DNA of 64,000 nt from Nocardioides sp. (GTDB taxonomy: Bacteria > Actinomycetota > Actinomycetes > Propionibacteriales > Nocardioidaceae), in contig NZ_JACIXG010000008.1 in NCBI RefSeq assembly GCF_014360585.1, positions 33,778 to 97,777 of the forward strand, given 5' to 3'. A program made the position numbers and the translations under genes. Below, one piece after another: positions 7,989 through 15,289 of this stretch (position 1 is its first letter; every line of letters starts with the position of its first letter). Under the pieces are notes generated by a model. It was not told the origin of the DNA. It did no database searches and saw only the letters and a list, made by a program, of their open reading frames with translations.

Positions 7989-8621
7989 ATGCTGGTTCGC
8001 GAGATCATGACCCCGTCCCCGGTCACGGCACGGAGAGATGCCCCCGTCAAGGAGGTGCTCGCCCTGCTGCGTGACCACCACATCACGGCGCTTCCCGTCG
8101 TGACCTCCGCCGGCCGGGTCTGCGGTGTGGTCGCCGAGATCGACCTCATCCGCAACCGTGTCCCGCCGGACCCTCGCGCGCACATGATCCCGCCCACGCC
8201 GACGACCGATCAGCCCGCAGCGTACGTCGAGGACGTGATGACCACAGTGACCGTCGCCGTGAGGGAGCGCACGGAGGTCTCCGTCGCGGTCGGAGTCATG
8301 GCCGAGCGGGGACTGAAGAGCCTGCCCGTCCTCGATGACGACGACGTTCTGGTCGGGGTCATCAGCCGGAGCGACGTCGCAGCCGCCCTGGCTCACGACG
8401 ACAACACGTTGGACCGGGAGCTGACGAAGCTCCTCACAAAGCTCGGTCATCCCGACTGGGTCGTGGTGACCGCCGACGGGACCGTCGTGATCACCGGCCC
8501 GGCTACGCCGAAGGACCACGCGCTGGCCGAAACCGCCGCAGCGACGGTCGCGGGGGTGGCCCGGGTGCAGATCAGTACGGATCAGTCGAGCAGAACCGGA
8601 TCCGCAACGCACGAGGAGTGA
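7989..8621 (+). CDS. CBS-domain pair protein with C-terminal BON-like domain
   Basis: A 210-residue protein. Two CBS motifs (about 4-60 and 78-138) each have the usual layout: VREIMTPSPVTARRDAPVKEVLALL with ITALPVV, then VEDVMTTVTVAVRERTEVSVAV with LKSLPVL and GVISRSDV. The tail (about 145-200: VVVTADGTVVITGPATPKDHALAETAAATVAGVARVQIS) reads like a BON domain. CBS pairs bind adenine nucleotides and act as energy sensors. The ATG at 7989 follows AAGGGG. In mycobacteria, CBS proteins of this kind (for example Hrp1) are DosR-regulated, which fits its position after the flavodoxin gene, although I see no box in the 63-bp gap. Confidence 0.88.
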   Translation: MLVREIMTPSPVTARRDAPVKEVLALLRDHHITALPVVTSAGRVCGVVAEIDLIRNRVPPDPRAHMIPPTPTTDQPAAYVEDVMTTVTVAVRERTEVSVAVGVMAERGLKSLPVLDDDDVLVGVISRSDVAAALAHDDNTLDRELTKLLTKLGHPDWVVVTADGTVVITGPATPKDHALAETAAATVAGVARVQISTDQSSRTGSATHEE

Positions 8622-8779
8622 CCGCGGCTCCCGCACCGAGAAGCACATCGCCGACGGACCTCGGACCAGCTGATCGAATCCTGTCGACGTCGTGACGGCT
8701 GTCACAGGACGCTGCACCGGGTTGGGCGACCCGGGCAGAGTAGTGCGTAGCAACCGGCGTACTCAACCTGCCGCCACAG

Positions 8780-8800
8780 CACCCAGGAACGACCTGGGTG
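8780..8800 (+). promoter_or_regulatory. Perfect 8-bp hairpin in the egtB leader
   Basis: CACCCAGG, five loop bases, CCTGGGTG form a perfect stem 30 bases before the egtB start and no U tract follows. It could be an operator palindrome or an RNA leader structure. The rest of the 8622-8829 gap shows no gene. Confidence 0.4.
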
Positions 8801-8829
8801 GCCTCGGCTGATCCGACAGGAGACGTGAG

Positions 8830-10098
8830 ATGGACACGACTACCGCGATCGCCCGCTTCGACGAAGTCCGGGCCGACACCGAACTCCTCGCCGAACCCCT
8901 CTCACCCGAGGACCAGACGGTCCAGTCGATGCCGGACGTCTCCCCGACCAAGTGGCATCGCGCGCACGTGACCTGGTTCTTCGAGACGTTCGTGCTGGCC
9001 GAGAACGAGCCCGGCTTCACCCCGTTCCAGGACAAGTACTGGTTCCTTTTCAACAGCTACTACGAGCAGGTCGGGCCGCGTTACGCGCGGCCGATGCGTG
9101 GTGTGATCAGCCGCCCCGGTGCGTACGAGGTCGGCGACTACCGGCGCAACGTCGACGATCGGGTCAGGGACCTGCTCGACCGCGTGGACGAGGGCACCTT
9201 CGCCAAGCTAGCCCCGACCATCGAGCTCGGCTTCCACCACGAGCAGCAGCACCAGGAGCTGCTGCTGATGGACATCAAGCACGTGCTCTCGCTCAACCCG
9301 CTGCAGCCGACGTACGCCGGGCGTCCGGTCGCGGGCGGCGGAATGGACCGGCTGGGGTGGGTCGACTTCGACGGCGGCCTGGTCGAGATCGGCTCTGCTG
9401 ACGGCGGGGAGGGCGGTGGGTTCTGCTTCGACAACGAGCTGCCACGGCATCAGCAGTGGTTGGAGCCGTACCGGCTCGCCGACCGGTTGGTCACCAACGG
9501 CGAGTGGCTGGAGTTCATCGCCGACGGCGGCTACCGGCGCCCCGAGCTGTGGCTCTCGGACGGGTGGGCGCGGGTCAACGCCGAGGGCTGGGGCGCCCCC
9601 TTCTACTGGCGAGAGGCCGACGGCGTGTGGTTCGAGCACACCCTGCACGGCACGGTGCCGCTCGACCCGGGACTGCCGGTCTGCCACCTGAGCCACTACG
9701 AAGCCGACGCGTACGCCACCTGGGCCGGCAAGCGCCTCCCGACCGAGGCCGAGTGGGAGCACGCCGCCCAGACCCACGAGGTGACCGGCAACCTCGCCGA
9801 CCGAGACAGCTTCCACCCACGCGCGGCCGGCCCCTCGACCGGCGGCCTGCGCCAGCTCTTCGGGGACTGCTGGGAGTGGACCTCCTCGGCCTACCTGCCC
9901 TACCCGGGCTTCCACCCCGCCGCCGGCGCGATCGGTGAGTACAACGGAAAGTTCATGTCGAGCCAGATGGTGCTCCGCGGCGGCTGCGCGCTCACCCCAC
10001 CGGGACACACCCGGGCCTCGTACCGCAACTTCTTCCCTCCCGGCGCGCGCTGGCCGGTCACCGGCCTCCGGCTCGCCGACGACGGGCGTAGTGCGTGA
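8830..10098 (+). CDS. egtB: EgtB, hercynylcysteine sulfoxide synthase (ergothioneine biosynthesis)
   Basis: A 422-residue non-heme iron enzyme that joins hercynine to a cysteinyl thiol with O2, forming the C-S bond of ergothioneine. The DinB-like N-terminal domain (about 5-160) carries the iron-ligand histidines: WHRAHVTWFFETF near 42-54 and H-X3-H-X-E at 137-143 (HEQQHQE). The C-terminal formylglycine-generating-like domain (about 180-420) shows KRLPTEAEWEHAA, GDCWEWTSSAY and RGGCALTPPGH. It starts at ATG 8830 behind AGGAG. It overlaps the next gene by GTGA. Whether it uses gamma-glutamylcysteine or cysteine cannot be decided from the motifs; no egtA or egtC is present here, which hints at cysteine or at unlinked genes. 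Confidence 0.95.
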   Translation: MDTTTAIARFDEVRADTELLAEPLSPEDQTVQSMPDVSPTKWHRAHVTWFFETFVLAENEPGFTPFQDKYWFLFNSYYEQVGPRYARPMRGVISRPGAYEVGDYRRNVDDRVRDLLDRVDEGTFAKLAPTIELGFHHEQQHQELLLMDIKHVLSLNPLQPTYAGRPVAGGGMDRLGWVDFDGGLVEIGSADGGEGGGFCFDNELPRHQQWLEPYRLADRLVTNGEWLEFIADGGYRRPELWLSDGWARVNAEGWGAPFYWREADGVWFEHTLHGTVPLDPGLPVCHLSHYEADAYATWAGKRLPTEAEWEHAAQTHEVTGNLADRDSFHPRAAGPSTGGLRQLFGDCWEWTSSAYLPYPGFHPAAGAIGEYNGKFMSSQMVLRGGCALTPPGHTRASYRNFFPPGARWPVTGLRLADDGRSA

Positions 10099-10565
10099 CC
10101 TGGTCGGCGTCCGTCCCGTGTGCCCATCGCGGCATCCTCGGACCGCCGCAGACGCATGTCGACTGGGCCTGCGATCACGGCGACTGTCCCGCTCCCTTGC
10201 AGGTCGGCCCATGGACCGTCGCGGTCAGCGGCACCATCGACGAGTCGTGGACGCTCATCCTCGACAGAGCGCAGCAGCAACGCCTGCCGGTCGGCTCTGC
10301 CGTGGTCCAGCTCGCCAACGAGATCGAGGTCGGTGACTACTCGGTCCTCCTCAGCGACGGGGAGGACCTCGTCCTGCTGACCGGTGACGAGGGCAGCCAC
10401 CTGGTCCAGCCCGCGGCCTGGGAGTACGTCGTCAGCGGCCGTCCGCTCTCGGGCGCTCCGTCCACCCCGATCCCACCACGCACCATCGGCGTCCTCAGCC
10501 CGTGCGGGCCGACCTGGTGGCGGCTCGACATGCATCATCACAACTTGAAGGAGAACCACGCGTGA
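10095..10565 (+). CDS. Unrecognised Cys/His-rich protein between egtB and egtD
   Basis: A 156-residue protein that I do not recognise. It overlaps egtB by GTGA at its start and egtD by GTGA at its end and has strongly GC-biased third positions, so it is very likely a real gene in one operon. The N-terminus carries Cys9, His11, His21, Cys26, His28 and Cys31 (C-X-H ... H ... C-X-H-X2-C), a possible metal site. The middle is beta-rich (VGPWTVAVSG, GDYSVLLSDGEDLVLLTGD), and the C-terminus has CGPTWW and a cluster of His. No signal peptide or membrane segment is seen. It is not the glutamine amidotransferase EgtC, which begins with Met-Cys and is longer. A role in ergothioneine synthesis is inferred only from position. 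Confidence 0.8.
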   Translation: MTWSASVPCAHRGILGPPQTHVDWACDHGDCPAPLQVGPWTVAVSGTIDESWTLILDRAQQQRLPVGSAVVQLANEIEVGDYSVLLSDGEDLVLLTGDEGSHLVQPAAWEYVVSGRPLSGAPSTPIPPRTIGVLSPCGPTWWRLDMHHHNLKENHA

Positions 10566-11569
10566 CCCTCGACAGCAACGGCCAGACCAGCACCAGCACA
10601 CCAGCCCCGGGCAGTCTCACCACCTTGTTGACCGCCGAGGACCTGCGGCAGAGCCTTGCGGAGGACGCCCGCACCGGCTTGAGCGCATCGCCGAAGTGGC
10701 TCCCGCCGAAGTACTTCTACGACCAGCGTGGTTCGGAGCTGTTCGAGGAGATCACCCGGCTGCCCGAGTACTACCCGACCCGCACCGAACGGGCGCTGTT
10801 GACCGAGCATGCGCGCGAGATCGCCGAGAGCTCCGACGCCGAGGTGCTTCTCGAGCTCGGGTCCGGCTCCTCGGAGAAGACCCGGCTCCTGCTCGACGCG
10901 CTGACGCAGACCGGTGGGCTGACGACGTACGTCCCCGTCGATGTCAGCGCCAGCGCGCTCACCCAGGCGATGGACGCGCTCGCCGAGGAGCGGCCGGGGC
11001 TCGCATTGCACGGCGTCGTCGCCGACTTCGACCAGCATCTCGGGCAGCTGCCGACCCCGGGACGTCGGCTGATCGCGCTGCTGGGCAGCACGCTGGGCAA
11101 CTACGACCGCCCCGGGCGAGAGCGGTTCCTGCGATCGGTCGCCGCCGCCATGCAGCCCGGGGAAGGCCTGCTGCTCGGGCTGGATCTGGTCAAGGACCCC
11201 GGCCATCTGGTCGCCGCGTACGACGATGCCGCCGGGGTGACCGCCGAGTTCAACCTCAACGCGCTGCACGTCCTCAACCGCAGCCTGGGCGCCGACTTCG
11301 ACGCCGACGGGTTCCGGCACCTGGCGCGGTGGAACACCGCGGAGGAACGGATCGAGATGCGACTCGTCGCCCAGGACTCCGCCCGGGTGGAGCTGCGCGA
11401 GCTCGACCTCGTCATCAAGTTCGACGAGGGCGAGGAGCTCCTCACCGAGCTGTCCTGCAAGTTCCGTCGAAGCAGCGCCGCTGACGAGCTGGCTGCGGCG
11501 GGCTTCCGCGACCTTCGCTGGTGGACCGATCCGGAGGAGGCGTACGCGCTCGTCCTGGCCAGGCGCTGA
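10562..11569 (+). CDS. egtD: EgtD, L-histidine N-alpha-methyltransferase
   Basis: A 335-residue SAM-dependent enzyme that trimethylates histidine to hercynine, the first step of ergothioneine synthesis. The family hallmarks are KWLPPKYFYDQRGSELFEEI, the SAM loop VLLELGSGSSEKTRLLLDA, and ALLGSTLGNYDRPGRERFL, followed by YDDAAGVTAEFNLNALHVLNR. The GTG at 10562 is chosen over an in-frame upstream GTG at 10502 because AAGGAG lies nine bases before it and it overlaps the previous stop by GTGA. Length fits the family (about 320). A long hairpin terminator follows at 11610. Confidence 0.95.
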   Translation: MTLDSNGQTSTSTPAPGSLTTLLTAEDLRQSLAEDARTGLSASPKWLPPKYFYDQRGSELFEEITRLPEYYPTRTERALLTEHAREIAESSDAEVLLELGSGSSEKTRLLLDALTQTGGLTTYVPVDVSASALTQAMDALAEERPGLALHGVVADFDQHLGQLPTPGRRLIALLGSTLGNYDRPGRERFLRSVAAAMQPGEGLLLGLDLVKDPGHLVAAYDDAAGVTAEFNLNALHVLNRSLGADFDADGFRHLARWNTAEERIEMRLVAQDSARVELRELDLVIKFDEGEELLTELSCKFRRSSAADELAAAGFRDLRWWTDPEEAYALVLARR

Positions 11570-11609
11570 GCACGAGGTCGGCGTGCTGAACACGTCGACC
11601 GTGAACGCA

Positions 11610-11688
11610 GTCTGCTCGATGCCCCTGAGGACGGCGCGGCCCCCGCCCCCGCTCGGGGCCGCGCCGTCATCAGGAGCATCGAGCAGAC
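11610..11688. terminator. 34-bp stem, bidirectional terminator
   Basis: Arms 11610-11643 and 11655-11688 pair over 34 positions with two mismatches around an 11-nt C-rich loop. It lies between the convergent egtD and csbD-like genes and ends with ATTGCTG, so it can stop transcription both ways. The very long stem is unusual for an intrinsic terminator. Confidence 0.75.
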
Positions 11689-11697
11689 CGATTGCTG

Positions 11698-11871
11698 CTA
11701 CTTCTTGAACGCGTCCTTCACGTTCTCGGCGGCCTTCTTCACCGAGGCCCCGGCCTGGTCGGCCTTGCCCTCGGTCTCGAGGGACTCGTCGTCGGTCGCC
11801 TTGCCGGCGGCCTCCTTGGCCTTGCCGCTGGCGTCCTGCGCGGCGTTCTTCGCCTTGTCACTCATACTCAT
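11698..11871 (-). CDS. CsbD-like small stress protein
   Basis: A 57-residue, highly charged, Ala/Lys/Glu-rich protein of the CsbD family (MSMSDKAKNAAQDASGKAKE at the start, KKAAENVKDAFKK at the end). The repeated AKxAA(Q/G)DA(S/T)GKAKE pattern predicts an amphipathic or disordered helix. CsbD proteins are abundant general-stress proteins of unknown biochemical role. AAGGAG lies seven bases before the ATG at 11871; a second ATG is two codons in. It is the last gene on the strand of the Asp23/AmaP operon, 54 bp beyond the AmaP-like gene, and is closed by the long hairpin at 11610-11688. Confidence 0.85.
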   Translation of the reverse strand: MSMSDKAKNAAQDASGKAKEAAGKATDDESLETEGKADQAGASVKKAAENVKDAFKK

Positions 11872-11925
11872 ACCCGGACTCCTTCTCTCTTTGTGATGGA
11901 TGGTGCGGGATCTCGACGAGCGCGA

Positions 11926-12510
11926 TCACTGCACTCGTACGTTGGACTGGCGGCCGGCTCTGCCACGCCGCGGCGAATCGACCAGAATCCGGCAGGTCAC
12001 CGCGTCGTCGGGGAATGCCGAGGCGAGATCTTGCGAGCAGGTCTCAGCGGCGTCGGTGATCGACGAGACCGAGGCGACGGGGTCGATCCGCCCACGCAGC
12101 AGGATCACCGGCCGCGACCGGATGGTCACCACCGTCCCGCTGACGCCGGTGAGGGCAGCCATGCCCTCGAGCCGGTCGGCGGCCGCAGCGGCGATCGAAC
12201 GCAGGTCGGCTTCGACCCGGCCGGTCTGGTCGCTGGCCTGGAGGCGCAGGGTCGAGGGGCCGCGGCGCCCCAGATGGGACACCAGCCATACCAGGCCCAG
12301 CAGCCCGAGCAGAACGCCGGCTGCGGCGAACGCCCACGGGAACCAGCTCGTGCCCACGATCTCAGCGGCCGGGCCGGCGGACACCTCGTCCGGGTAGCCC
12401 TGCAGCACCCACTGGTAGTGCCAGTCGACGATCAGCAGCCCGAGGGCGATCAGAAGTACGCCGGCGAGCAGGGTGAGACCGCGGTCGAACCTGATCACTC
12501 GCGGAGTCAT
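11926..12510 (-). CDS. AmaP-like alkaline-shock membrane anchor protein
   Basis: A 194-residue membrane protein. Two transmembrane helices (about residues 11-30 and 57-80) flank a short extracytoplasmic loop, followed by a soluble domain (LRSIAAAAADRLEGMAALTGVSGTVVTIRSR) like the AmaP family, which anchors Asp23 to the membrane in Staphylococcus. It overlaps the upstream DUF6286-like gene by ATGA at 12507-12510, so the two are translationally coupled. The context of three Asp23 genes on the same transcript supports the anchor role; the assignment to AmaP is by topology and context rather than strong motif. Confidence 0.75.
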   Translation of the reverse strand: MTPRVIRFDRGLTLLAGVLLIALGLLIVDWHYQWVLQGYPDEVSAGPAAEIVGTSWFPWAFAAAGVLLGLLGLVWLVSHLGRRGPSTLRLQASDQTGRVEADLRSIAAAAADRLEGMAALTGVSGTVVTIRSRPVILLRGRIDPVASVSSITDAAETCSQDLASAFPDDAVTCRILVDSPRRGRAGRQSNVRVQ

Positions 12511-13112
12511 CGGGGCACCTCCGTGGCTCGCACCTTGATGCTGGCTCCGGTCAGCCGGCCGACCTCTTCGTCGAGGACGGCCCGCACGTGCTCTGCCACC
12601 GCGGCAGCCCCCTGCGGACCGTCGGGAGTGCTTCGCTCAGCGACGACGATGTCGACGACGGTGCGACGCCGAGTGCTGCGCGAGGAGTCGGCGGACATGA
12701 CCCCCGGGAGCCGGTCGGCGGTCTCCTGAGCCAGGGCCGCGACGGCACCGGGCGCGAGCCACAGGTCGGCATCGCCCCTCACTCGCAGGTGCGTACGCCG
12801 CCCAGGCCTGAGCCCGAGCCAGATCAGCACCAGGCCGGCGAGTGCGACGACTGCGCCGCCGATCGCCAGTCCGACGGTGGCGCGCAGGCCGTCGCTGCCG
12901 TCCACCAGGGCGGGAGCGATCGGCGAGCCGGTGGCCCACCCCTGGCTGACCAGGAGGTCACGGACCGCCACCACGGCGATCCCGATCAGGACCAGCGCGA
13001 GCACCGTGGCCGCCAGGACCACGACGGGCGTGCGCCGAGGCTGAGCGCGCGGCACGGGCGGACGAGAGCTCGGTGCGACCTGCTCGTCCTGTTCAAGGGT
13101 CTGCGTGCTCAT
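12507..13112 (-). CDS. DUF6286-like membrane protein of the Asp23 locus
   Basis: A 201-residue protein with a Pro/Arg-rich cytoplasmic N-terminus, two membrane helices (about 28-50 and 75-100) and a C-terminal domain (GAVAALAQETADRLPGVMSADS, VVDIVVAER, VRAVLDEEVGRLTGASIKVRATEV) with the Asp23-like strand-helix pattern. I match it to the DUF6286 group found beside Asp23 in actinobacteria. Its ATG at 13112 follows AGGAGGG and overlaps the preceding Asp23 stop by ATGA; its own stop overlaps the AmaP-like start. It probably forms part of a membrane complex with the Asp23 proteins. Confidence 0.75.
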   Translation of the reverse strand: MSTQTLEQDEQVAPSSRPPVPRAQPRRTPVVVLAATVLALVLIGIAVVAVRDLLVSQGWATGSPIAPALVDGSDGLRATVGLAIGGAVVALAGLVLIWLGLRPGRRTHLRVRGDADLWLAPGAVAALAQETADRLPGVMSADSSRSTRRRTVVDIVVAERSTPDGPQGAAAVAEHVRAVLDEEVGRLTGASIKVRATEVPR

Positions 13113-13513
13113 TCCACCCTCCTTCTGGTGTCGTCGGCGGCGGTCGGGTCGACCGCGTGCACGGTGACGTCCACGCTGCGGACCTCGATGCCGGAGAGGC
13201 GAAAGGCCTCTTCGCGTACGGTGTCTCGCGCTGCCGTGGCGATGCGTGAGACGTCGCCGGGCCAGATCATCGCGACGTCGAGCTTGACCCGGACGGCGCG
13301 ACCCTCTGCCGTGATGTCGGCCTTCGGCAGCGCCATCCCGGTGATGCGGCCGAGCGTGCTGCTCTGCGCCACCGTCCCCGGCAGCCGCAGCGCCGCGAGC
13401 TCGACGATCCGCTGGAGCGCCTTGTTCCGGACGTCAAGCGTCCCGCGGTCCTCCGCCGGGTCAGCGGGCTCGGGGTCGAGGACGGCCGTCTGGCGCGTCG
13501 GGGACTCAACCAC
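13109..13513 (-). CDS. Asp23/Gls24 family envelope stress protein
   Basis: A 134-residue Asp23-family protein: RNKALQRIVELAALRLPGTVAQSS, then VRVKLDVAMIWPGDVSRIATAARDTVREEAFRLSGIEVRSVDVTVHAV, the family's central strands and amphipathic helix. I choose the GTG at 13513, with GAGGA upstream and an 8-base overlap with the small membrane gene. An upstream GTG at 13549 would run inside that gene without a ribosome site. Asp23 proteins line the inner membrane in Firmicutes and respond to envelope stress. Third Asp23 copy of the operon. Confidence 0.82.
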   Translation of the reverse strand: MVESPTRQTAVLDPEPADPAEDRGTLDVRNKALQRIVELAALRLPGTVAQSSTLGRITGMALPKADITAEGRAVRVKLDVAMIWPGDVSRIATAARDTVREEAFRLSGIEVRSVDVTVHAVDPTAADDTRRRVE

Positions 13514-13682
13514 GGCGTCCTCGCAGCAGGCTACGAAGATCGAGCTCACCGTCGACCTGGCCCCCGATGAGGTAGCCGGCCCCGCCCAGCACGATGGCCA
13601 GAAGCAGGCCGACGAGGCCCCCGGTGACGATGGCGATCGTGAGCAACAGTCCGGCGACCAGGCCGAGTGTCGAGTTGGTCAT
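13506..13682 (-). CDS. Small DUF2273-like membrane protein
   Basis: A 58-residue protein with one long or two short hydrophobic helices: LGLVAGLLLTIAIVTGGLVG and LLLAIVLGGAGYLIGGQV, then the basic tail LDLRSLLRGRRG. AGGAG lies eight bases before the ATG at 13682. It overlaps the downstream Asp23 gene by 8 bp. Small DUF2273 proteins of about 60 residues are regular members of Asp23/AmaP operons, which is the basis of the name. The Gly-rich second helix and GGQVDGELDLRSLLRGR end match that group well. Confidence 0.8.
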   Translation of the reverse strand: MTNSTLGLVAGLLLTIAIVTGGLVGLLLAIVLGGAGYLIGGQVDGELDLRSLLRGRRG

Positions 13683-13693
13683 GACGTGTTCTC

Positions 13694-14053
13694 CTAAGGA
13701 AGGTCAGTGCGGGTCGTAGCCGAGGAAGCGCTGTCGGGCAGGTGGATGTCCTCCACCGTGACGTCCACGGGGCCCGACACGTACGGCCGGACCGCCTGAC
13801 GCACCGCGGCGGTGGTGTCGAGGACCGGCATGCCCCAGTCGAGGACGACATGGACCGAGCAGCCGGGCTCGCGCATCCGAACTCCGTTCACGCGGCGACC
13901 CGGAAGGTAGGTGGCCACCTCCCCCACGGCCCCGGCGTGCAGATCGTGGACGCCAGGCACCGCGAGCACGGCGGCCGCGACGAGGTCGACGACCTCCGGC
14001 GCGGCGCCGTCGGCACCGTCGTCCTGCGGGGAAGGGTCGGTGTGCACAGTCAC
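13694..14053 (-). CDS. Asp23-like protein, short form
   Basis: A 119-residue protein with a shortened Asp23 fold: DLVAAAVLAVPGVHDLHAGAVGEVATYLPGRRVNGVRM, then CSVHVVLDWGMPVLDTTAAVRQAVRPYVSGPVDVTVEDIHLPD. It lacks the usual N-terminal strand of full Asp23 proteins. The GTG at 14053 overlaps the preceding Asp23 stop by GTGA. Second gene of the operon, 11 bp before the small membrane protein gene. Confidence 0.8.
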   Translation of the reverse strand: MTVHTDPSPQDDGADGAAPEVVDLVAAAVLAVPGVHDLHAGAVGEVATYLPGRRVNGVRMREPGCSVHVVLDWGMPVLDTTAAVRQAVRPYVSGPVDVTVEDIHLPDSASSATTRTDLP

Positions 14054-14532
14054 TCCACCCGCCGGCCGGCATCCTGGTCGGCGTCGCTGGTCTCGTCCTC
14101 GAGGAAGACGTCGTGCACGGTGATGTTGACCTCGGTGACCTCGAGGCCGGTCATGCGCTCGACCGACGCCTTCACGTTGCGGCGGATGGCGCTGGCGAGG
14201 TCAGGGATCGAGGTGCCGTACTCAGCGACGATGTCGAGGTCGGCGGCAGCCTGCCGCTCCCCCACCTCCACGGCGACGCCCTGGCCAAGATTCGTACGCG
14301 ATCCAGGGATGCGCTCGCGGAGCGCCCCCGCCGCACGCGCAGCGCCGCCGCCGAGGTCGTGCACGCCGCTGATCTCGCGCGCAGCGATCCCCGCGATCTT
14401 CGAGACCACGGTGTCAGCGATCGAGGTGCGCCCGTACTCGCTCGCCAGCGCGCCCGAGTCGCTCCGGTCCGTCGACTGGCTCTGGCCGTCGTTCGTCAGC
14501 GAGCTCGTGGTCCCGGTCTTCGACTGCGTCAT
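14050..14532 (-). CDS. Asp23/Gls24 family envelope stress protein, first of operon
   Basis: A 160-residue Asp23 protein. After a 40-residue disordered Ser/Thr/Asp lead come the full family features: TSIADTVVSKIAGIAAREISGVHDLG, VAVEVGERQAAADLDIVAEYGTSIPDLASAIRRNVKASVERMTGLEVTEVNITVHDVF. The ATG at 14532 has AGGAAGG eight bases upstream; the open frame runs on to 14670 but without a ribosome site. It heads a seven-gene operon running leftward to 11698 and is divergent from the sigma factor gene across a 187-bp promoter region. Confidence 0.9.
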   Translation of the reverse strand: MTQSKTGTTSSLTNDGQSQSTDRSDSGALASEYGRTSIADTVVSKIAGIAAREISGVHDLGGGAARAAGALRERIPGSRTNLGQGVAVEVGERQAAADLDIVAEYGTSIPDLASAIRRNVKASVERMTGLEVTEVNITVHDVFLEDETSDADQDAGRRVE

Positions 14533-14719
14533 GAGAAGAACCTTCCTGGTGATGTTCGGTGGTGTTCGTGGGTGTTGACGCTGGTTAGTCGCGGCTACCC
14601 CTCGATATGTCACAGAAATCCGGGTGTGTTCTACATCACACATCTTTGCTCGAGGATGGTAGAACTTCATCTATCTGGGATCTGCCCTGTCGTGGCAGCA
14701 GAAGAAGGACTCGGGGGCA
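14533..14719. promoter_or_regulatory. Divergent promoter region of Asp23 operon and sigma gene
   Basis: This 187-bp gap serves both the Asp23 operon and the sigma factor gene. Its AT content is well above that of its neighbours. It contains an inverted repeat GTTCTAC (14628-14634) / GTAGAAC (14659-14665) with 24 bp between, which would suit a repressor or paired promoter elements recognised in each direction by the same sigma factor. No promoter can be fixed with certainty. Confidence 0.4.
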
Positions 14720-15289
14720 ATGTCGAAACCGCACGCGTCATCTGAGCCGTCGGCGACGGATGATGCCCTCGTGCGCGCGGCCCGCTTGGGCGACCAGGAG
14801 GCCTTCCGAGAGATCGTGGACCGCCACGGCCCCGCGATGTATCGCTACGCCCTCCGGTTGGTCGGCGACTCCACGGACGCCGCCGAGGCGACCCAGGAGG
14901 CCTTCGTCTCGGCCTGGCGCAGCCTGTCCACCTTCGCGGGGCACTCCTCGCTGCGTACGTGGCTGATCCGGCTCGTGCACCGCCGTGCGGCCGATCTCCA
15001 GCGGAACCGACGCGCGACTCCGATCGACGACGGGCTGCTGTCGCGACTGTCTCCGGCGGCGTCGGACAACCCCCTGCAGACCGTGATCGACGCCGAGCTC
15101 CTCCAGGCGCTGCAGCTAGCATTGAATGAACTACCGTGGCACCAAAGGGCGGCCTGGCTTCTGCGGGAGGTCGAAGAGATGAGCTACGAGGAGATCTCCG
15201 TCGCCCTGGCCATGCCGATCGGCGCCGTCCGTGGACACCTCTACCGTGGTCGACGCACACTCGCGGAGAGGATGGCACGATGGCGCTAG
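14720..15289 (+). CDS. ECF RNA polymerase sigma factor
   Basis: A 189-residue extracytoplasmic-function sigma factor. Region 2 (about 15-85) shows DQEAFREIVDRHGPAMYRYALRLVGD and AAEATQEAFVSAWRSLSTF; region 4 (about 125-180) shows LALNELPWHQRAAWLLREVEEMSYEEIS and the helix-turn-helix ALAMPIGAVRGHLYRGRRTLAERM. It directs polymerase to its own stress promoters. Its stop overlaps the next gene, an Asp23-like protein, by ten bases, so it is translationally tied to an envelope component. It is divergent from the Asp23 operon and is its most likely regulator. No classical anti-sigma factor with a transmembrane segment is encoded next to it; the overlapping Asp23-like protein takes that position. Confidence 0.9.
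   Translation: MSKPHASSEPSATDDALVRAARLGDQEAFREIVDRHGPAMYRYALRLVGDSTDAAEATQEAFVSAWRSLSTFAGHSSLRTWLIRLVHRRAADLQRNRRATPIDDGLLSRLSPAASDNPLQTVIDAELLQALQLALNELPWHQRAAWLLREVEEMSYEEISVALAMPIGAVRGHLYRGRRTLAERMARWR

Noticed and set aside
8656..8667. GGACCTCGGACC near egtB as a further DosR-like box
   Set aside because: It is a direct repeat, not an inverted one, so it does not match the palindromic sites found at 4607, 7190 and 7292.
14628..14665. GTTCTAC/GTAGAAC inverted repeat as a proven operator
   Set aside because: The 24-bp spacing is wide and no regulator is known to use it; I list it only as part of the divergent promoter region.
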